Source of the DNA: JAJYQH01 sp036261615
GTDB taxonomy: Bacteria > Actinomycetota > Actinomycetes > Propionibacteriales > Propionibacteriaceae
Assembly: GCA_036261615.1 (NCBI GenBank)
Contig: DATAKK010000014.1
Location: 1-64,000, forward strand
Direction: 5' to 3'
Length of the DNA stretch: 64,000 nt
The translations under genes were made by a program, and so were the position numbers. The notes under the pieces were generated by a model. The model saw only the letters and a list, made by a program, of their open reading frames with translations. It searched no databases and was not told the DNA's origin. This document shows positions 31,540 to 40,296 of the stretch, in pieces (position 1 is the stretch's first letter; each line of letters starts with the position of its first letter).

Positions 31540-31938
31540 TCAGGTGTCGCGGCGGCGGCGGAACCTGAGGGGTGCGGCCGCCTGCTCCGGCGGCGTCGGT
31601 GCGGGGCGCCCGAGTTCGGCGTCATAGCGGGCCCGCTCGACCGACGCCCTGGTGACCCGGCCCTCGGGGGTCGCGTAGGGCATGAGTCGGGACGTGCGGG
31701 CCAGTCTGGGGCCGACCGCGTTCTCGGAGAGGTTGGCCAGCTGGCCGGCCTGGCGCAGGGACGTGCCCTCCTCGAGCACCGCGGCCGCCATCGCCTCGTC
31801 GATGGCGCGGGTGAGTCGTTCCTGGGCCTCGGTGATGAGGGGAAGAGCGTCGCTGACGGAGTCGGCCGCGGCGGCGCTCTCCAGTGCGGAGGCCGCGTCG
31901 CGAATCAGGGCGTCGAGTTCGGGTCGTCCGGTTCCCAT
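31540..31938 (-). CDS. Small HTH-like protein upstream of the vWA gene
   Basis: 132 aa. The first half is acidic and helical (LDALIRDAASALESAAAADSV). The middle looks like a helix-turn-helix (TSLRQAGQLANLSENAVGPRLARTSRL). The C-terminus is basic (PLRFRRRRDT). I do not recognise a named family; a DNA-binding regulator is likely. The ATG has no ribosome site but follows a -10 box by seven bases, so the mRNA is probably leaderless. It overlaps the end of the preceding SRPBCC gene by 34 bases. Confidence 0.7.
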   Translation of the reverse strand: MGTGRPELDALIRDAASALESAAAADSVSDALPLITEAQERLTRAIDEAMAAAVLEEGTSLRQAGQLANLSENAVGPRLARTSRLMPYATPEGRVTRASVERARYDAELGRPAPTPPEQAAAPLRFRRRRDT

Positions 31939-32720
31939 GCAGACGAGTGTACGCAGTTACTGCGGTTCCGCAATAGTTGGGGGGATGCTCCGGAAGCGCG
32001 CTCCGCCCGGTCCCGGACGCCGAGGAGCATCCGTCGCTCCATGACGAAACCGACAGGCTCGACGAGCCTCCACAGGAGGCGCTGGGACGACGGGTGGGCG
32101 TTGCGCTGCCTGCTGATCAGCCGCGTCGCGCGCCCGTCGTCGACCCCGGTCAGCAGCCACTGCCAGGTGGCGCCGGGACCCTCCCTCACCGGCGTTGGCA
32201 CCGTCCGCCCGGTCGACGGGTCGACGCTCACGAGCACCATCGACCGCCCGGGATCGAGGGCGACCACGCCGAAGCTCGGGGAGCCGGGCCGGCCCAGCCG
32301 GACGACATCACCCACGGCGAGGTGCTGGTGCTCGGGGAGGATGGCGTCCGCGCTGTGGATGTCGAGCCCGACGAGGTTCTCGAGGGCGTCGTAGCTGTAC
32401 AGCCCGCCCCGGCCCTGGCCGATCTGGGCGAGCCAGGGCCACACCGCGGCCGGAGGAGCGGCGATGGTCACCGCCCTGGTCGACACGAGCACGGGGTCGG
32501 GCACCAACTCGTCGCCGGGCATCGATGCCCGCGCCTCCTCCGGGCTGGTGCCCCAGGCGTTGTAGCGCCGCCGCAGCAGCGGCGAGGCGACGAGGGTGGC
32601 AGCCACGGCCGCGCCACCCACCACCGCGTCGGCCCTCCCCTGCCGCACCCGGCGCCCCCAGCCGAGGACGTCGCGCCCCAGTCTCCCCCTCAACCCGGCT
32701 TCCGCGGTCCTCGTGCTCAC
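31905..32720 (-). CDS. SRPBCC-family protein with N-terminal membrane segment
   Basis: 271 aa from a GTG at 32720 after a GGGGGT stretch. A basic N-terminus and one hydrophobic segment (AVVGGAAVAATLVASPLL) are followed by a polyketide-cyclase/START-like SRPBCC domain: TRAVTIAAPPAAVWPWLAQIGQGRGGLYSYDALENLVGLD and DPSTGRTVPTP are typical of this membrane-anchored actinobacterial group. The domain binds hydrophobic small molecules; its ligand is unknown. The extreme C-terminus runs into the promoter of the next gene. Confidence 0.8.
   Translation of the reverse strand: MSTRTAEAGLRGRLGRDVLGWGRRVRQGRADAVVGGAAVAATLVASPLLRRRYNAWGTSPEEARASMPGDELVPDPVLVSTRAVTIAAPPAAVWPWLAQIGQGRGGLYSYDALENLVGLDIHSADAILPEHQHLAVGDVVRLGRPGSPSFGVVALDPGRSMVLVSVDPSTGRTVPTPVREGPGATWQWLLTGVDDGRATRLISRQRNAHPSSQRLLWRLVEPVGFVMERRMLLGVRDRAERASGASPQLLRNRSNCVHSSAWEPDDPNSTP
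31946..31973 (-). promoter_or_regulatory. Leaderless promoter with overlapping palindromes
   Basis: On the minus strand: -35 TTGCGG (31973-31968), 16 bases, -10 TACACT (31951-31946), then seven bases to the ATG. The spacer holds two overlapping palindromes, CGCAGTTACTGCG (31952-31964) and TGCGGTTCCGCA (31961-31972), a likely operator, perhaps for the HTH-like protein itself. Confidence 0.45.
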
Positions 32721-32742
32721 GACCCCCACCCCCGCCTCGATG

Positions 32743-33324
32743 CTAGGACTGGGTGGGCACAGATGAGCGGCGAACGGCGTAGCGCAGGAAGACGCTTCCG
32801 GAGGCGAACCGTCGCTCGTCGACGAGCGAGAGGTCGAGACGCAGGCCCTCGGGCAGGAAACGGGTGCCGGCGCCGACGACGACCGGCACCTGGACGACCG
32901 TGATCTCGTCGACCAGCCCGGCCCGCAGGAGCGGCGCCGCCAGTGTCGGGCCGCCGACCTCCACGTCGGCGTCGGCGGCGTCCACGAGCGCGCGGACGCC
33001 GACGGGCTCCAGCCGCCGCACCAGCCGGGCGCGGGGGGCGTCGAGCCCGGGCATCGACGCCGACACCACAACCTTGTCGATGCCCCGCCAGATCGGCACG
33101 TACTCGAGGATGTAGTCGGGCATGCCGGTGAGGGCGGCCTCGTCGTCCCAGACCCGCATGGTCTCCCACATCCGACGGCCGAACAGGTAGGTGCCGACCC
33201 TGCTCTGCACGTCGTTGACGAACCTGCTGGTCTCCGGATCGGGCGCGGTCCAGTCGATGCGGCCGTCACCGTCGGTGACGAACCCGTCGAGCGACGCCGA
33301 CAACCCGTACACGAGCTTTCCCAT
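32743..33324 (-). CDS. Dihydrofolate reductase-like (RibD C-terminal type) protein
   Basis: 193 aa. The fold is that of the YyaP/YwjB group: KLVYGLSASLDGFVTDGDG at the start, TYLFGRRMWETMRVW as the NADPH-binding element, DADVEVGGPTLAAPLLRAGLVDEI and FLPEGLRLDLSLVDERRF near the end. These small enzymes probably reduce a pterin, pyrimidine or other heterocycle with NADPH; true folate reduction has rarely been shown. It stands 22 bases before the SRPBCC gene and may be co-transcribed with it. Confidence 0.87.
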   Translation of the reverse strand: MGKLVYGLSASLDGFVTDGDGRIDWTAPDPETSRFVNDVQSRVGTYLFGRRMWETMRVWDDEAALTGMPDYILEYVPIWRGIDKVVVSASMPGLDAPRARLVRRLEPVGVRALVDAADADVEVGGPTLAAPLLRAGLVDEITVVQVPVVVGAGTRFLPEGLRLDLSLVDERRFASGSVFLRYAVRRSSVPTQS

Positions 33325-33371
33325 GGCCCAGTATCGCCTCGCGCCGGCCCACCGAGGCGTCCCGGGACGCG

Positions 33372-33878
33372 TCAGAGCTTGTAACCGATGGCCCGCAGCA
33401 GCGCCCGGCGCTCGGCGACGTCGCCCTCGGTCTCCACGCCGAGCGGCGGCTCCCCGTCGATGACGCCGACCACGCCCCGACCGCGGGGGGTGACCGCGAC
33501 GAGGACGTCGACCGGGTTGGCCGTCGCGCAGAAGACCGTGCACACCTCGGCTACCGCCTTCACCGGGTTGAGCACGTTGAGCGGGAACCCCTCGCGGAGG
33601 ACGATGACGAACGTGTGGCCGGCCCCGATGGCCGAGGCGTTGCGGGTGGCGATCTCGACGAGGTCCTCGTCGTTGCCCGAGTGACGCACCAGCCGCGGGC
33701 CCGACGCCTCGCAGAAGGCGACACCGAACCGTAGCGACGGCCCGACCCCCACGAGCGCCTCGTGCAGGTCGTCGACCGTCTTGATGAAGTGCGCCTGGCC
33801 GATCACGACGTTCACGTCGTCCGGCTTGTCGATCGTCACCACGTCCCATGCCAGCGTCATCTCGGTCATCTTCCACAT
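33372..33878 (-). CDS. Adenosine-specific kinase-like protein (DUF355)
   Basis: 168 aa, full length for the family. Conserved blocks include VVTIDKPDDVNVVIGQAHFIKTVDDLHEAL, split by conserved SLRFGVAFCEASG, then FPLNVLNPVKAVAEVCTVFCATANPVDV and RGRGVVGVIDGEPP. The founding archaeal protein has been described as binding or phosphorylating adenosine; its role in bacteria is not settled. A second start, MTEM, three codons in is possible. Monocistronic. Confidence 0.85.
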   Translation of the reverse strand: MWKMTEMTLAWDVVTIDKPDDVNVVIGQAHFIKTVDDLHEALVGVGPSLRFGVAFCEASGPRLVRHSGNDEDLVEIATRNASAIGAGHTFVIVLREGFPLNVLNPVKAVAEVCTVFCATANPVDVLVAVTPRGRGVVGVIDGEPPLGVETEGDVAERRALLRAIGYKL

Positions 33879-33907
33879 GGTGGCACCGACCGCGCCCTGC
33901 CGAGCCG

Positions 33908-35533
33908 CTAACCCGAGGAGATGTCACGCAACCGGAAACCCAGAGCGCCCACCACGACCAGACCCGCAGCGAGCCCGGTCATGACCAGGGCGCCGGTGGC
34001 GCGCCACGGCTCGGCCGGCACCATCGCGAGATGCGTGAAGGGTGAGAGGTCGAGGGCCCAGGGTGGCCACTCGAGGGCCGGCCCCAGCAGGTAGAGGACG
34101 AAGCCGGCCGGCGCGAGCGTCGTCGGCACCGCGACGGTGAGTCGTGGCAGCAACCCGAACAGCGCCACCGACAACCCTCCGACGAGCGCCACGACGGGGA
34201 GGGTGTTGAGGCTCGACCTCAGCGTGTCCGACAGGGTGAGGGCGCTCGAGCCCGCCAGCCGCGCGCCCGCCCACATCGAGATCCCGACGACCGCGGTGAG
34301 ACCCAGGGCACCGGCCGCGGACAGGAGCACGTGGCCGCCGAGCCAGCGCAGCCGCCCGACGGGCCGGGCCAGCACGGCGTCCAGCCTGCCGCTCTCCTCC
34401 TCGGTGCGCGCGACCCCCACCCGGAAGGCGAGGTGGACGCCGATCGCCAGGCAGAACGCGAAGGCGAGGAAGCCGACGAACCCCTTGATGGTGAGGGCCT
34501 CGTCCAGGCCCATGGTCGCGAGGATCTGCTGGTAGCCCTCGTCCCCGGCGATCCAGTCGATCATCGTGCCCACGAGGGCGCCCATCACCGCGGCGAAGGC
34601 CGCGAGCCCGGCAGCCCACCCGATCAGGGCGCCCCGGCCGGTGCGCCAGGCGAACGCCAGCGGGCTGGACAACAGCCGCAGCCGCGATCGCCCCGAGGAT
34701 TCCCGCGCGAGCAGTGCTCCTCCGCTGTCCCGCTCCGCTCGCAGGCGGACGCCGACGAGCCCCAACACCGTCGGGACCACGACGATCGGGATCAGCACCG
34801 CCGGATCGTCCGAGCCGAAAGGACCCAGCTCGTCCACCCACCCCATCGGGGTGAGCCACCTCAGCCAGAGGCGGGAATCGGCGCTGCTGCCTGCCATCCG
34901 GACGACGTAGGCGGCCCCCAGCAGCCCCATTCCGACTGCCACCACCCGGCGGCGCACGTCGACGAGTTGAGCGACCACCGCCGTCGCCGCCGAGAAGGTG
35001 CATCCCACGGCCGCGAGGCCGATCCCGAAGAGCGCGGCCCCCCGCCATGACTGCCCGGACAGGCCCAGCGCCACCGCCGCGGCAAGTCCGACGAGGAGCG
35101 ACTCGGCGGCCACCACGGCCACGACCACGGCGGACACGGCCGGCGCGCGCACCGGGGCGGCCAGCACGAGGTCGGCCCGGTCGACGTCCTCCTCCCCGCG
35201 CAGCAGGCGCCCCGTGGTGACCACCGCCCAGACGGCGAGCACGATCTGCATGAGCCACCCGGCGTCCCAGACGGTGAACCCGCCCGCGCTGTCGAGCGCC
35301 GCGGGCACCCCGTTGAGCAGGCGGACCGCCGGATTGTCCTTGAAGACCTCGAACTGCACGGGCGAGACCCCGTCGGGGTACGCGGTGCGGTAACTGGCGA
35401 CCTCCAGGGCGATGTAGCCCACCACCACCAGGGCGAGGAGGGCGCTCGTCCGCCGGGTCAGCCGGACGTACAACCGAAGGACGGCGCCCAGGCCCTCGCC
35501 GGGCGACGAACGTCGGTGCGCGCGGAGCGTCAT
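33908..35533 (-). CDS. ABC-2 type exporter permease
   Basis: 541 aa with about twelve membrane helices, including LLALVVVGYIALEVA, LMQIVLAVWAVVTTGRLL, GLAAFAAVMGALVGTMIDWI and VVALVGGLSVALFGLLPRL. The RGEEDVDRADLVLAAPV loop is typical of the actinobacterial exporters related to TnrB-type tetronasin or polyketide resistance permeases. It pairs with the ATPase encoded upstream; the two genes overlap by ATGA at 35530-35533. The exported substrate is unknown. Confidence 0.85.
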   Translation of the reverse strand: MTLRAHRRSSPGEGLGAVLRLYVRLTRRTSALLALVVVGYIALEVASYRTAYPDGVSPVQFEVFKDNPAVRLLNGVPAALDSAGGFTVWDAGWLMQIVLAVWAVVTTGRLLRGEEDVDRADLVLAAPVRAPAVSAVVVAVVAAESLLVGLAAAVALGLSGQSWRGAALFGIGLAAVGCTFSAATAVVAQLVDVRRRVVAVGMGLLGAAYVVRMAGSSADSRLWLRWLTPMGWVDELGPFGSDDPAVLIPIVVVPTVLGLVGVRLRAERDSGGALLARESSGRSRLRLLSSPLAFAWRTGRGALIGWAAGLAAFAAVMGALVGTMIDWIAGDEGYQQILATMGLDEALTIKGFVGFLAFAFCLAIGVHLAFRVGVARTEEESGRLDAVLARPVGRLRWLGGHVLLSAAGALGLTAVVGISMWAGARLAGSSALTLSDTLRSSLNTLPVVALVGGLSVALFGLLPRLTVAVPTTLAPAGFVLYLLGPALEWPPWALDLSPFTHLAMVPAEPWRATGALVMTGLAAGLVVVGALGFRLRDISSG

Positions 35534-36486
35534 CGGACGGGGTCCCGGCTCTGGGCCTGCCCGCGATCCAGCCGCCCGTGCGCCGCCGCCACGGCCCGAC
35601 GTTGCGTACTCCGGGTGTCGTAATAGGTGAGGAAGATCTGCTCGAGGCTCGGGGCGCGGCTGTGGAGGCGGCGGACGCCGGCGGCGGCGAGACGCCTCAG
35701 CACCTCCGCCGGTTCGCCGGTCACCGACAACCGCACCCCTCCACGCATCGGCTCGACGGCGACGACCTCGGGCAGGTCGTCGAAGGACGGCGTCACCCCG
35801 ACCAGTTCGGCCTCGAAGATCGTCGTGCTCAGGGCCCGCAGGTCGCTGAGGGTCGCCACCTCCACGAGCCGCCCCGCGCGCAGGATCGCGACCCGGTCGC
35901 ACAGATCCTCGACCTCGTCCAGCAGGTGCGAGGAGAGGAAGACGGTCCTCCCGTCGGCGGCCGTCTCCCGGACCAGCGCCTGGAACTCGGCCTCCATGAG
36001 GGGATCCAGCCCCGCCGTCGGCTCGTCCAGCAGGAGGATGCGGGCGTGGCCCATGAACGCGGCCACCAGCGCGACCTTCTGCCGGTTCCCCTTCGAATAG
36101 GCGCGCACCCGCCTCGAGAGGTCGAGATCGAAACGGTCGAGCTCGTCCCGGTACGTCTCGTCGACGCCGCCGGCCATGGCGCCGAGCAACTCGAGGGTCT
36201 CCAGACCCGTGAGTTGGGGCCACAGGGCCACATCGCCCGGCACGTAGCCGACGAGGCGGTGCGCGCCCAGCACGTCGGCGATCGGGACGCCGCCCAGCCA
36301 CCCCGTCCCGGAAGTCGGCCTGATGATGCCGAGGAGCAGCCGGATGGTCGTGGACTTCCCGGCGCCGTTGGGGCCGAGGAACCCGAAGATCTCCCCCTCG
36401 GCGACGTCGAGGGTGAGGTCCTCGAGGGCCGTCGTCGGGCCGAAACGCTTCCCGAGGTGCTGCGTGCGGATGGCCGCGGGCGTCAT
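35530..36486 (-). CDS. ABC exporter ATP-binding protein (DrrA-like)
   Basis: 318 aa. The start MTPAAIRTQ at 36486 follows GGGAGG. Walker A is GPNGAGKST (38-46), the signature is YSKGNRQKV, a common LSGGQ variant in this group, Walker B is ILLLDEPTAGLDP and the switch is FLSSHLLDEVEDLCDRV. The C-terminal 80 residues (FEAELVGVTPSFDDLPEV onward) are the usual extension of drug and antibiotic exporters of the DrrA/CcmA branch. It forms an operon with the 541-aa permease. With no regulator nearby, the substrate cannot be guessed. Confidence 0.9.
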   Translation of the reverse strand: MTPAAIRTQHLGKRFGPTTALEDLTLDVAEGEIFGFLGPNGAGKSTTIRLLLGIIRPTSGTGWLGGVPIADVLGAHRLVGYVPGDVALWPQLTGLETLELLGAMAGGVDETYRDELDRFDLDLSRRVRAYSKGNRQKVALVAAFMGHARILLLDEPTAGLDPLMEAEFQALVRETAADGRTVFLSSHLLDEVEDLCDRVAILRAGRLVEVATLSDLRALSTTIFEAELVGVTPSFDDLPEVVAVEPMRGGVRLSVTGEPAEVLRRLAAAGVRRLHSRAPSLEQIFLTYYDTRSTQRRAVAAAHGRLDRGQAQSRDPVR

Positions 36487-36629
36487 GACGCCTCCCACGG
36501 GCGAGGCCGCGGGGGGAGTCCTCGCCGCCGCCCATCTTCATGCTAGGGGCCGCCGCCGGGCGTCGTCCTCGGATCGGCCGACGCCCCCGGGCGCCTGCGG
36601 AGGAACCCGCCCGCTCCTAGCCTGGAGTC

Positions 36630-37907
36630 GTGCCGGGGATGCGCGAGCTCCTGCGCCGGAGCGGGTTCCGGCGCCTGCTCGCGGTGCGGATGGCGACCCA
36701 GTTCGCCGACGGCGCCTTCGAGGGGTCGCTCGCCATCCTCTTCTTCTTCTCCCCCGAACGGGCCCGGACGCCGGGCGGCATCGCGCTCGCCTTCGCGGTG
36801 CTCACCCTCCCGTTCACCCTGGTCGGCCCGTGGGCCGGCGTCCCGCTCGACCGCTGGTCGCGCCGCGACACCCTCGTGCTCGGCTCCGTCGTGCGGGGCA
36901 CGCTGGTGGCCGGCGCGGCGCTTCTCCTCACGACCGGTCGCGCCGACCTTTCCCTGTATGCCGTGGCCCTCGCGGTGGTGAGCGTCAACCGATTCCTCCT
37001 GTCGGCGATCTCGGCGGGGCTGCCCCACGTCGTGTCGGACGCCGCGCTGGTCACCGCCAATGCCCTCGCGCCGACCCTGGGTACGGTCGCGTCCACCCTC
37101 GGCGCCGCGGGCGCGTACGCGGGGATCGCCGCGGGCGCGCCCCCGTCGGTCGTCCTCGCCGGGGTCGCCGTCGTCCTGGTCGGCACCGCCGCCGTGTCGC
37201 TCACCCTCGGACGTGGTGAGCTCGGCCCCGATCCCGGGGAGCGGGAGGCCGCGCGACAGGCGCGGCCGCTGCGCGGGGTCACCCGCGACATGGTGAGCGG
37301 TCTCGCGTACCTGCGCGGCCGGCTGTCGGCCGCGACGGCCCTGGCCGCGATGACAGCGCATCGGCTGTTCTTCGGCGCGGCGACCCTGGCGACGATCCTC
37401 ATCCTGCGCGGCCGCTTCGGCGCCGACAGCGACGGGTTGAGCGCGGGGGCCGAGGTGGTGGCCGCCCTCAGTGCCGGCCTGGTCGCCGCCGCGCTGACCA
37501 CGCCCGGTTGGGTGCGGCGCAGCAACCCGACCGTCGTCGGCGGCACGGCCCTCGTCGGCATGGGCCTCGCCCTCGTCGCCCTGGTCGTCGGCCTCGGCCC
37601 GTGGCAACTGGGGCTGGTGGCCGTCGTCGTGGGCTGGGGCGGCCAGTCGCTCAAGATCTGCGTCGACACGATCGTGCAGCGCAACGTCGCCGACGGCTAC
37701 CGGGGGCGGGTGTTCAGCATCTACGACGTGCTGTTCAACCTCGCGTTCCTCGTCGCGATGGCCCTGCTCGCGCCGTTCCTGCCTGCGGACGGCTACTCGG
37801 CCGTCCTGTTCGCCGTGCTGGCGGCCGGATACCTCGCGGCGGCCGCGGGCTACCTCCGGTCGTCGTGGCAGCCCACCGGCGCCGGGGAGGCCGCATCACC
37901 GTTGTGA
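36630..37907 (+). CDS. MFS transporter
   Basis: 425 aa from a GTG start preceded by GGAG. About twelve helices; the loop between TM2 and TM3 has the MFS signature-like GVPLDRWSRRDTLVLGSVVRG. Other helices include LFFGAATLATILIL, LVGMGLALVALVVGLG and LLFNLAFLVAMALLAPFL; the loop NVADGYRGRVFSIYD is typical of the enterobactin-exporter-like or Bcr-like groups. Divergent from the ABC exporter with 143 bases between. Substrate unknown. Confidence 0.85.
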   Translation: MPGMRELLRRSGFRRLLAVRMATQFADGAFEGSLAILFFFSPERARTPGGIALAFAVLTLPFTLVGPWAGVPLDRWSRRDTLVLGSVVRGTLVAGAALLLTTGRADLSLYAVALAVVSVNRFLLSAISAGLPHVVSDAALVTANALAPTLGTVASTLGAAGAYAGIAAGAPPSVVLAGVAVVLVGTAAVSLTLGRGELGPDPGEREAARQARPLRGVTRDMVSGLAYLRGRLSAATALAAMTAHRLFFGAATLATILILRGRFGADSDGLSAGAEVVAALSAGLVAAALTTPGWVRRSNPTVVGGTALVGMGLALVALVVGLGPWQLGLVAVVVGWGGQSLKICVDTIVQRNVADGYRGRVFSIYDVLFNLAFLVAMALLAPFLPADGYSAVLFAVLAAGYLAAAAGYLRSSWQPTGAGEAASPL

Positions 37908-37917
37908 CGGGGCGATG

Positions 37918-37934
37918 CGGCGTCCCGGACGCCG
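37918..37934. terminator. Hairpin between convergent MFS and glgX genes
   Basis: CGGCGTCC and GGACGCCG flank a single C, giving a compact GC hairpin in the 34-base gap. It can serve both genes. Confidence 0.4.
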
Positions 37935-37941
37935 GGCAGGC

Positions 37942-40068
37942 TCAGTCGCCCTCGACGGCCGCGGGCGGACGCCGGAACACGACGACGCTGCGGCCCTCGA
38001 GCAGGGTGGTGTCACCCGCGTCCCCCGGCCGCCGCTGCGGCTTGTCGCGGCTGGTGTCGAAGACGACCTCCCACCCGTTGCCGAACTCCTCGCGGGGCAG
38101 GCGGAACTCCACCGGCTCCGGGTCGCCGTTGAGCAGGATGAGCACGCTGTCGTCGACGATCCGACCGCCGCGGGAGTCCGGTTCGGGGATGGCCTCCCCG
38201 TTGAGGAACACCATGAGCGCCCGCGCGAACGACTCGTCCCAGTCGGCGTCGGTCATGTGCTCGCCCGAGGGTGACAGCCAGGCGATGTCACCGAGTTCGG
38301 ACTCGCCGCCGTGCTGGGGCGCCCCGGCGAAGAACCGGCGGCGCCGCAGCACCGGGTGATCCAGCCGGAAGTGCACGACCCGGCGGGTGAAGTCGAGCAG
38401 CTTCTCCTGCTCGGCGTCGAGGTTCCAGTCGACCCACGACAGCTCGTTGTCCTGGCAGTAGACGTTGTTGTTGCCCAGCTGGCTGCGACCGAGCTCGTCG
38501 CCGTGGGCGATCATCGGCACGCCCTGACTGAACAGCAGGGTGAGCAGGAGGTTGCGGTGCTGGCGCTCCCGGAGCTTCTTGATGGCCCGGTTGGTCGTCG
38601 GGCCCTCGGCGCCGCAGTTCCACGACCGGTTGAACGACTCCCCGTCGGCGTTGCCCTCGCCGTTGGCCTCGTTGTGCTTCTCGTTGTACGACACCAGGTC
38701 GCGCATGGTGAAGCCGTCGTGGGCTGTGACGAAGTTGATCGACGCGACGGGCCGGCGTCCGGTGTGCTCGTAGAGGTCGGCCGATCCGCTGATCCGGCTG
38801 GCCAGTTCGCCCAGCTTCGCCGGTTCGGCGCGCCAGAAGTCGCGCACCGCGTCCCGGTACTTGCCGTTCCACTCGGTCCACAACGGGGGGAACCCGCCGA
38901 CCTGGTAGCCGCCCTCGCCGATGTCCCAGGGCTCGGCGATCAGCTTGACCTGGGAGATGATCGGGTCCTGCTGGACGATGTCGAAGAACGCCGCCAGCCG
39001 GTCGACGGCGGCCAGTTCGCGCGCCAGCGTCGAGGCGAGGTCGAACCGGAACCCGTCGACGTGCATGTCGGTGACCCAGTAGCGCAGCGAGTCCATGATG
39101 AGCTGCAGCGTGTGCGGCGAGCGCATGAGCAGCGAGTTGCCCGTGCCCGTGGTGTCGAAGTAGTGCGCCTTGTCGTCGTCGACGAGCCGGTAGTACGACT
39201 CGTTGTCGATGCCGCGGAACGAGAGGGTCGGGCCCATGTGGTTGCCCTCGGCCGTGTGGTTGTAGACGACGTCGAGGATCACCTCGATGCCGTTGTTGTG
39301 CATCTCCCGCACGAGCGTCTTGAACTCCTGCACCTGCTCGCCGCGGGTGCCGTAGGCGGCGTAGCGGTTGTGCGGGGCGAAGAAGCCGATGGTGTTGTAG
39401 CCCCAGTAGTTGCTGAGACCGCGCTCGCGCAGGTGCGGGTCGTTGACGAACTGGTGGACGGGCATGAGCTCGATCGCGGTGACGCCGAGCGCCTTGAGGT
39501 GATCGATGATGACCGGCTCGGCCATCCCGGCGTAGGTGCCGCGCAGTTCCTCGGGCACCCCCGGGTGCAGCCTGGTGAGTCCGCGGACGTGCGCCTCGTA
39601 GATCACCGACTCGTGGTAGTCGCGGTTCGGCGGACGGTCGTAGCCCCAGTCGAAGAACGGGTTGATGACGACCGAGGTCATGGTGTGCCCGAGCGAGTCC
39701 TCGGTGTTCTGACTGTCGGGGTCGTCGAAGTTGTACGAGAACAGCGAGGAGTCGCCGTCGATCTGCCCGTCGATCGCCTTGGCGTACGGGTCGAGCAGCA
39801 GCTTGGAGGGATCGCAGCGGTGTCCCGCGGCGGGGTCGTAGGGACCGTGGACGCGGTAGCCGTACCGCTGACCGGGCTGGGCGCCGGGCAGGTAGGCGTG
39901 CCACACGTGCGCGTCCACCTCGGTGAGGCGGACGCGCTCCTCGTTGCCGTCGTCGTCGAGGAGGCACAAGTCGACGGCCTCGGCGACCGACGAGAAAATC
40001 GCGAAGTTGGTGCCGCCGCCGTCGTACGTTGCACCGAGAGGGTAGGGACGGCCAGGCCAGATCTGCAT
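37942..40068 (-). CDS. glgX: Glycogen debranching enzyme GlgX
   Basis: 708 aa, the normal length. An N-terminal CBM48 domain (MQIWPGRPYPLGATYDGGGTNFAIFS, HVWHAYLPGAQPGQRYGYRVHGPYDP, given in parts) precedes the GH13 barrel. Barrel motifs are complete: VVYNHTAEGN, DGFRFDLAST (nucleophile Asp), LIAEPWD (acid Glu) and FVTAHDGFT (transition-state Asp). The C-terminal beta domain has DDSVLILLNGDPEPVEFRLP. The enzyme cleaves alpha-1,6 branches of phosphorylase-limit glycogen. No other glycogen genes are nearby. Confidence 0.95.
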   Translation of the reverse strand: MQIWPGRPYPLGATYDGGGTNFAIFSSVAEAVDLCLLDDDGNEERVRLTEVDAHVWHAYLPGAQPGQRYGYRVHGPYDPAAGHRCDPSKLLLDPYAKAIDGQIDGDSSLFSYNFDDPDSQNTEDSLGHTMTSVVINPFFDWGYDRPPNRDYHESVIYEAHVRGLTRLHPGVPEELRGTYAGMAEPVIIDHLKALGVTAIELMPVHQFVNDPHLRERGLSNYWGYNTIGFFAPHNRYAAYGTRGEQVQEFKTLVREMHNNGIEVILDVVYNHTAEGNHMGPTLSFRGIDNESYYRLVDDDKAHYFDTTGTGNSLLMRSPHTLQLIMDSLRYWVTDMHVDGFRFDLASTLARELAAVDRLAAFFDIVQQDPIISQVKLIAEPWDIGEGGYQVGGFPPLWTEWNGKYRDAVRDFWRAEPAKLGELASRISGSADLYEHTGRRPVASINFVTAHDGFTMRDLVSYNEKHNEANGEGNADGESFNRSWNCGAEGPTTNRAIKKLRERQHRNLLLTLLFSQGVPMIAHGDELGRSQLGNNNVYCQDNELSWVDWNLDAEQEKLLDFTRRVVHFRLDHPVLRRRRFFAGAPQHGGESELGDIAWLSPSGEHMTDADWDESFARALMVFLNGEAIPEPDSRGGRIVDDSVLILLNGDPEPVEFRLPREEFGNGWEVVFDTSRDKPQRRPGDAGDTTLLEGRSVVVFRRPPAAVEGD

Positions 40069-40296
40069 CCGGTCAGCTTCGCACACGGCCACCGGAATCC
40101 CCGCTTCCTCCGGGCCGCCCACCCCCCGAAGGGCATACCGCGCGCCTCGTCCCCCTTATCGGGGGGTCGCGTCGCGCCCGCGCCGCGACCCGCTACTGTT
40201 GCTCGCTGAACGGTCCCGGTAGAGCGCATCCCCCGAGCGCTCCCGGGGCCGTTGTCCCTGGTCACCCGCACCGTCCGCCCGCGCTCGGACGCCGCG

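Noticed and set aside
40205..40250. tRNA-like D-arm sequence GGTAGAGCGC
   Set aside because: No matching acceptor, anticodon or T arms could be drawn around it.
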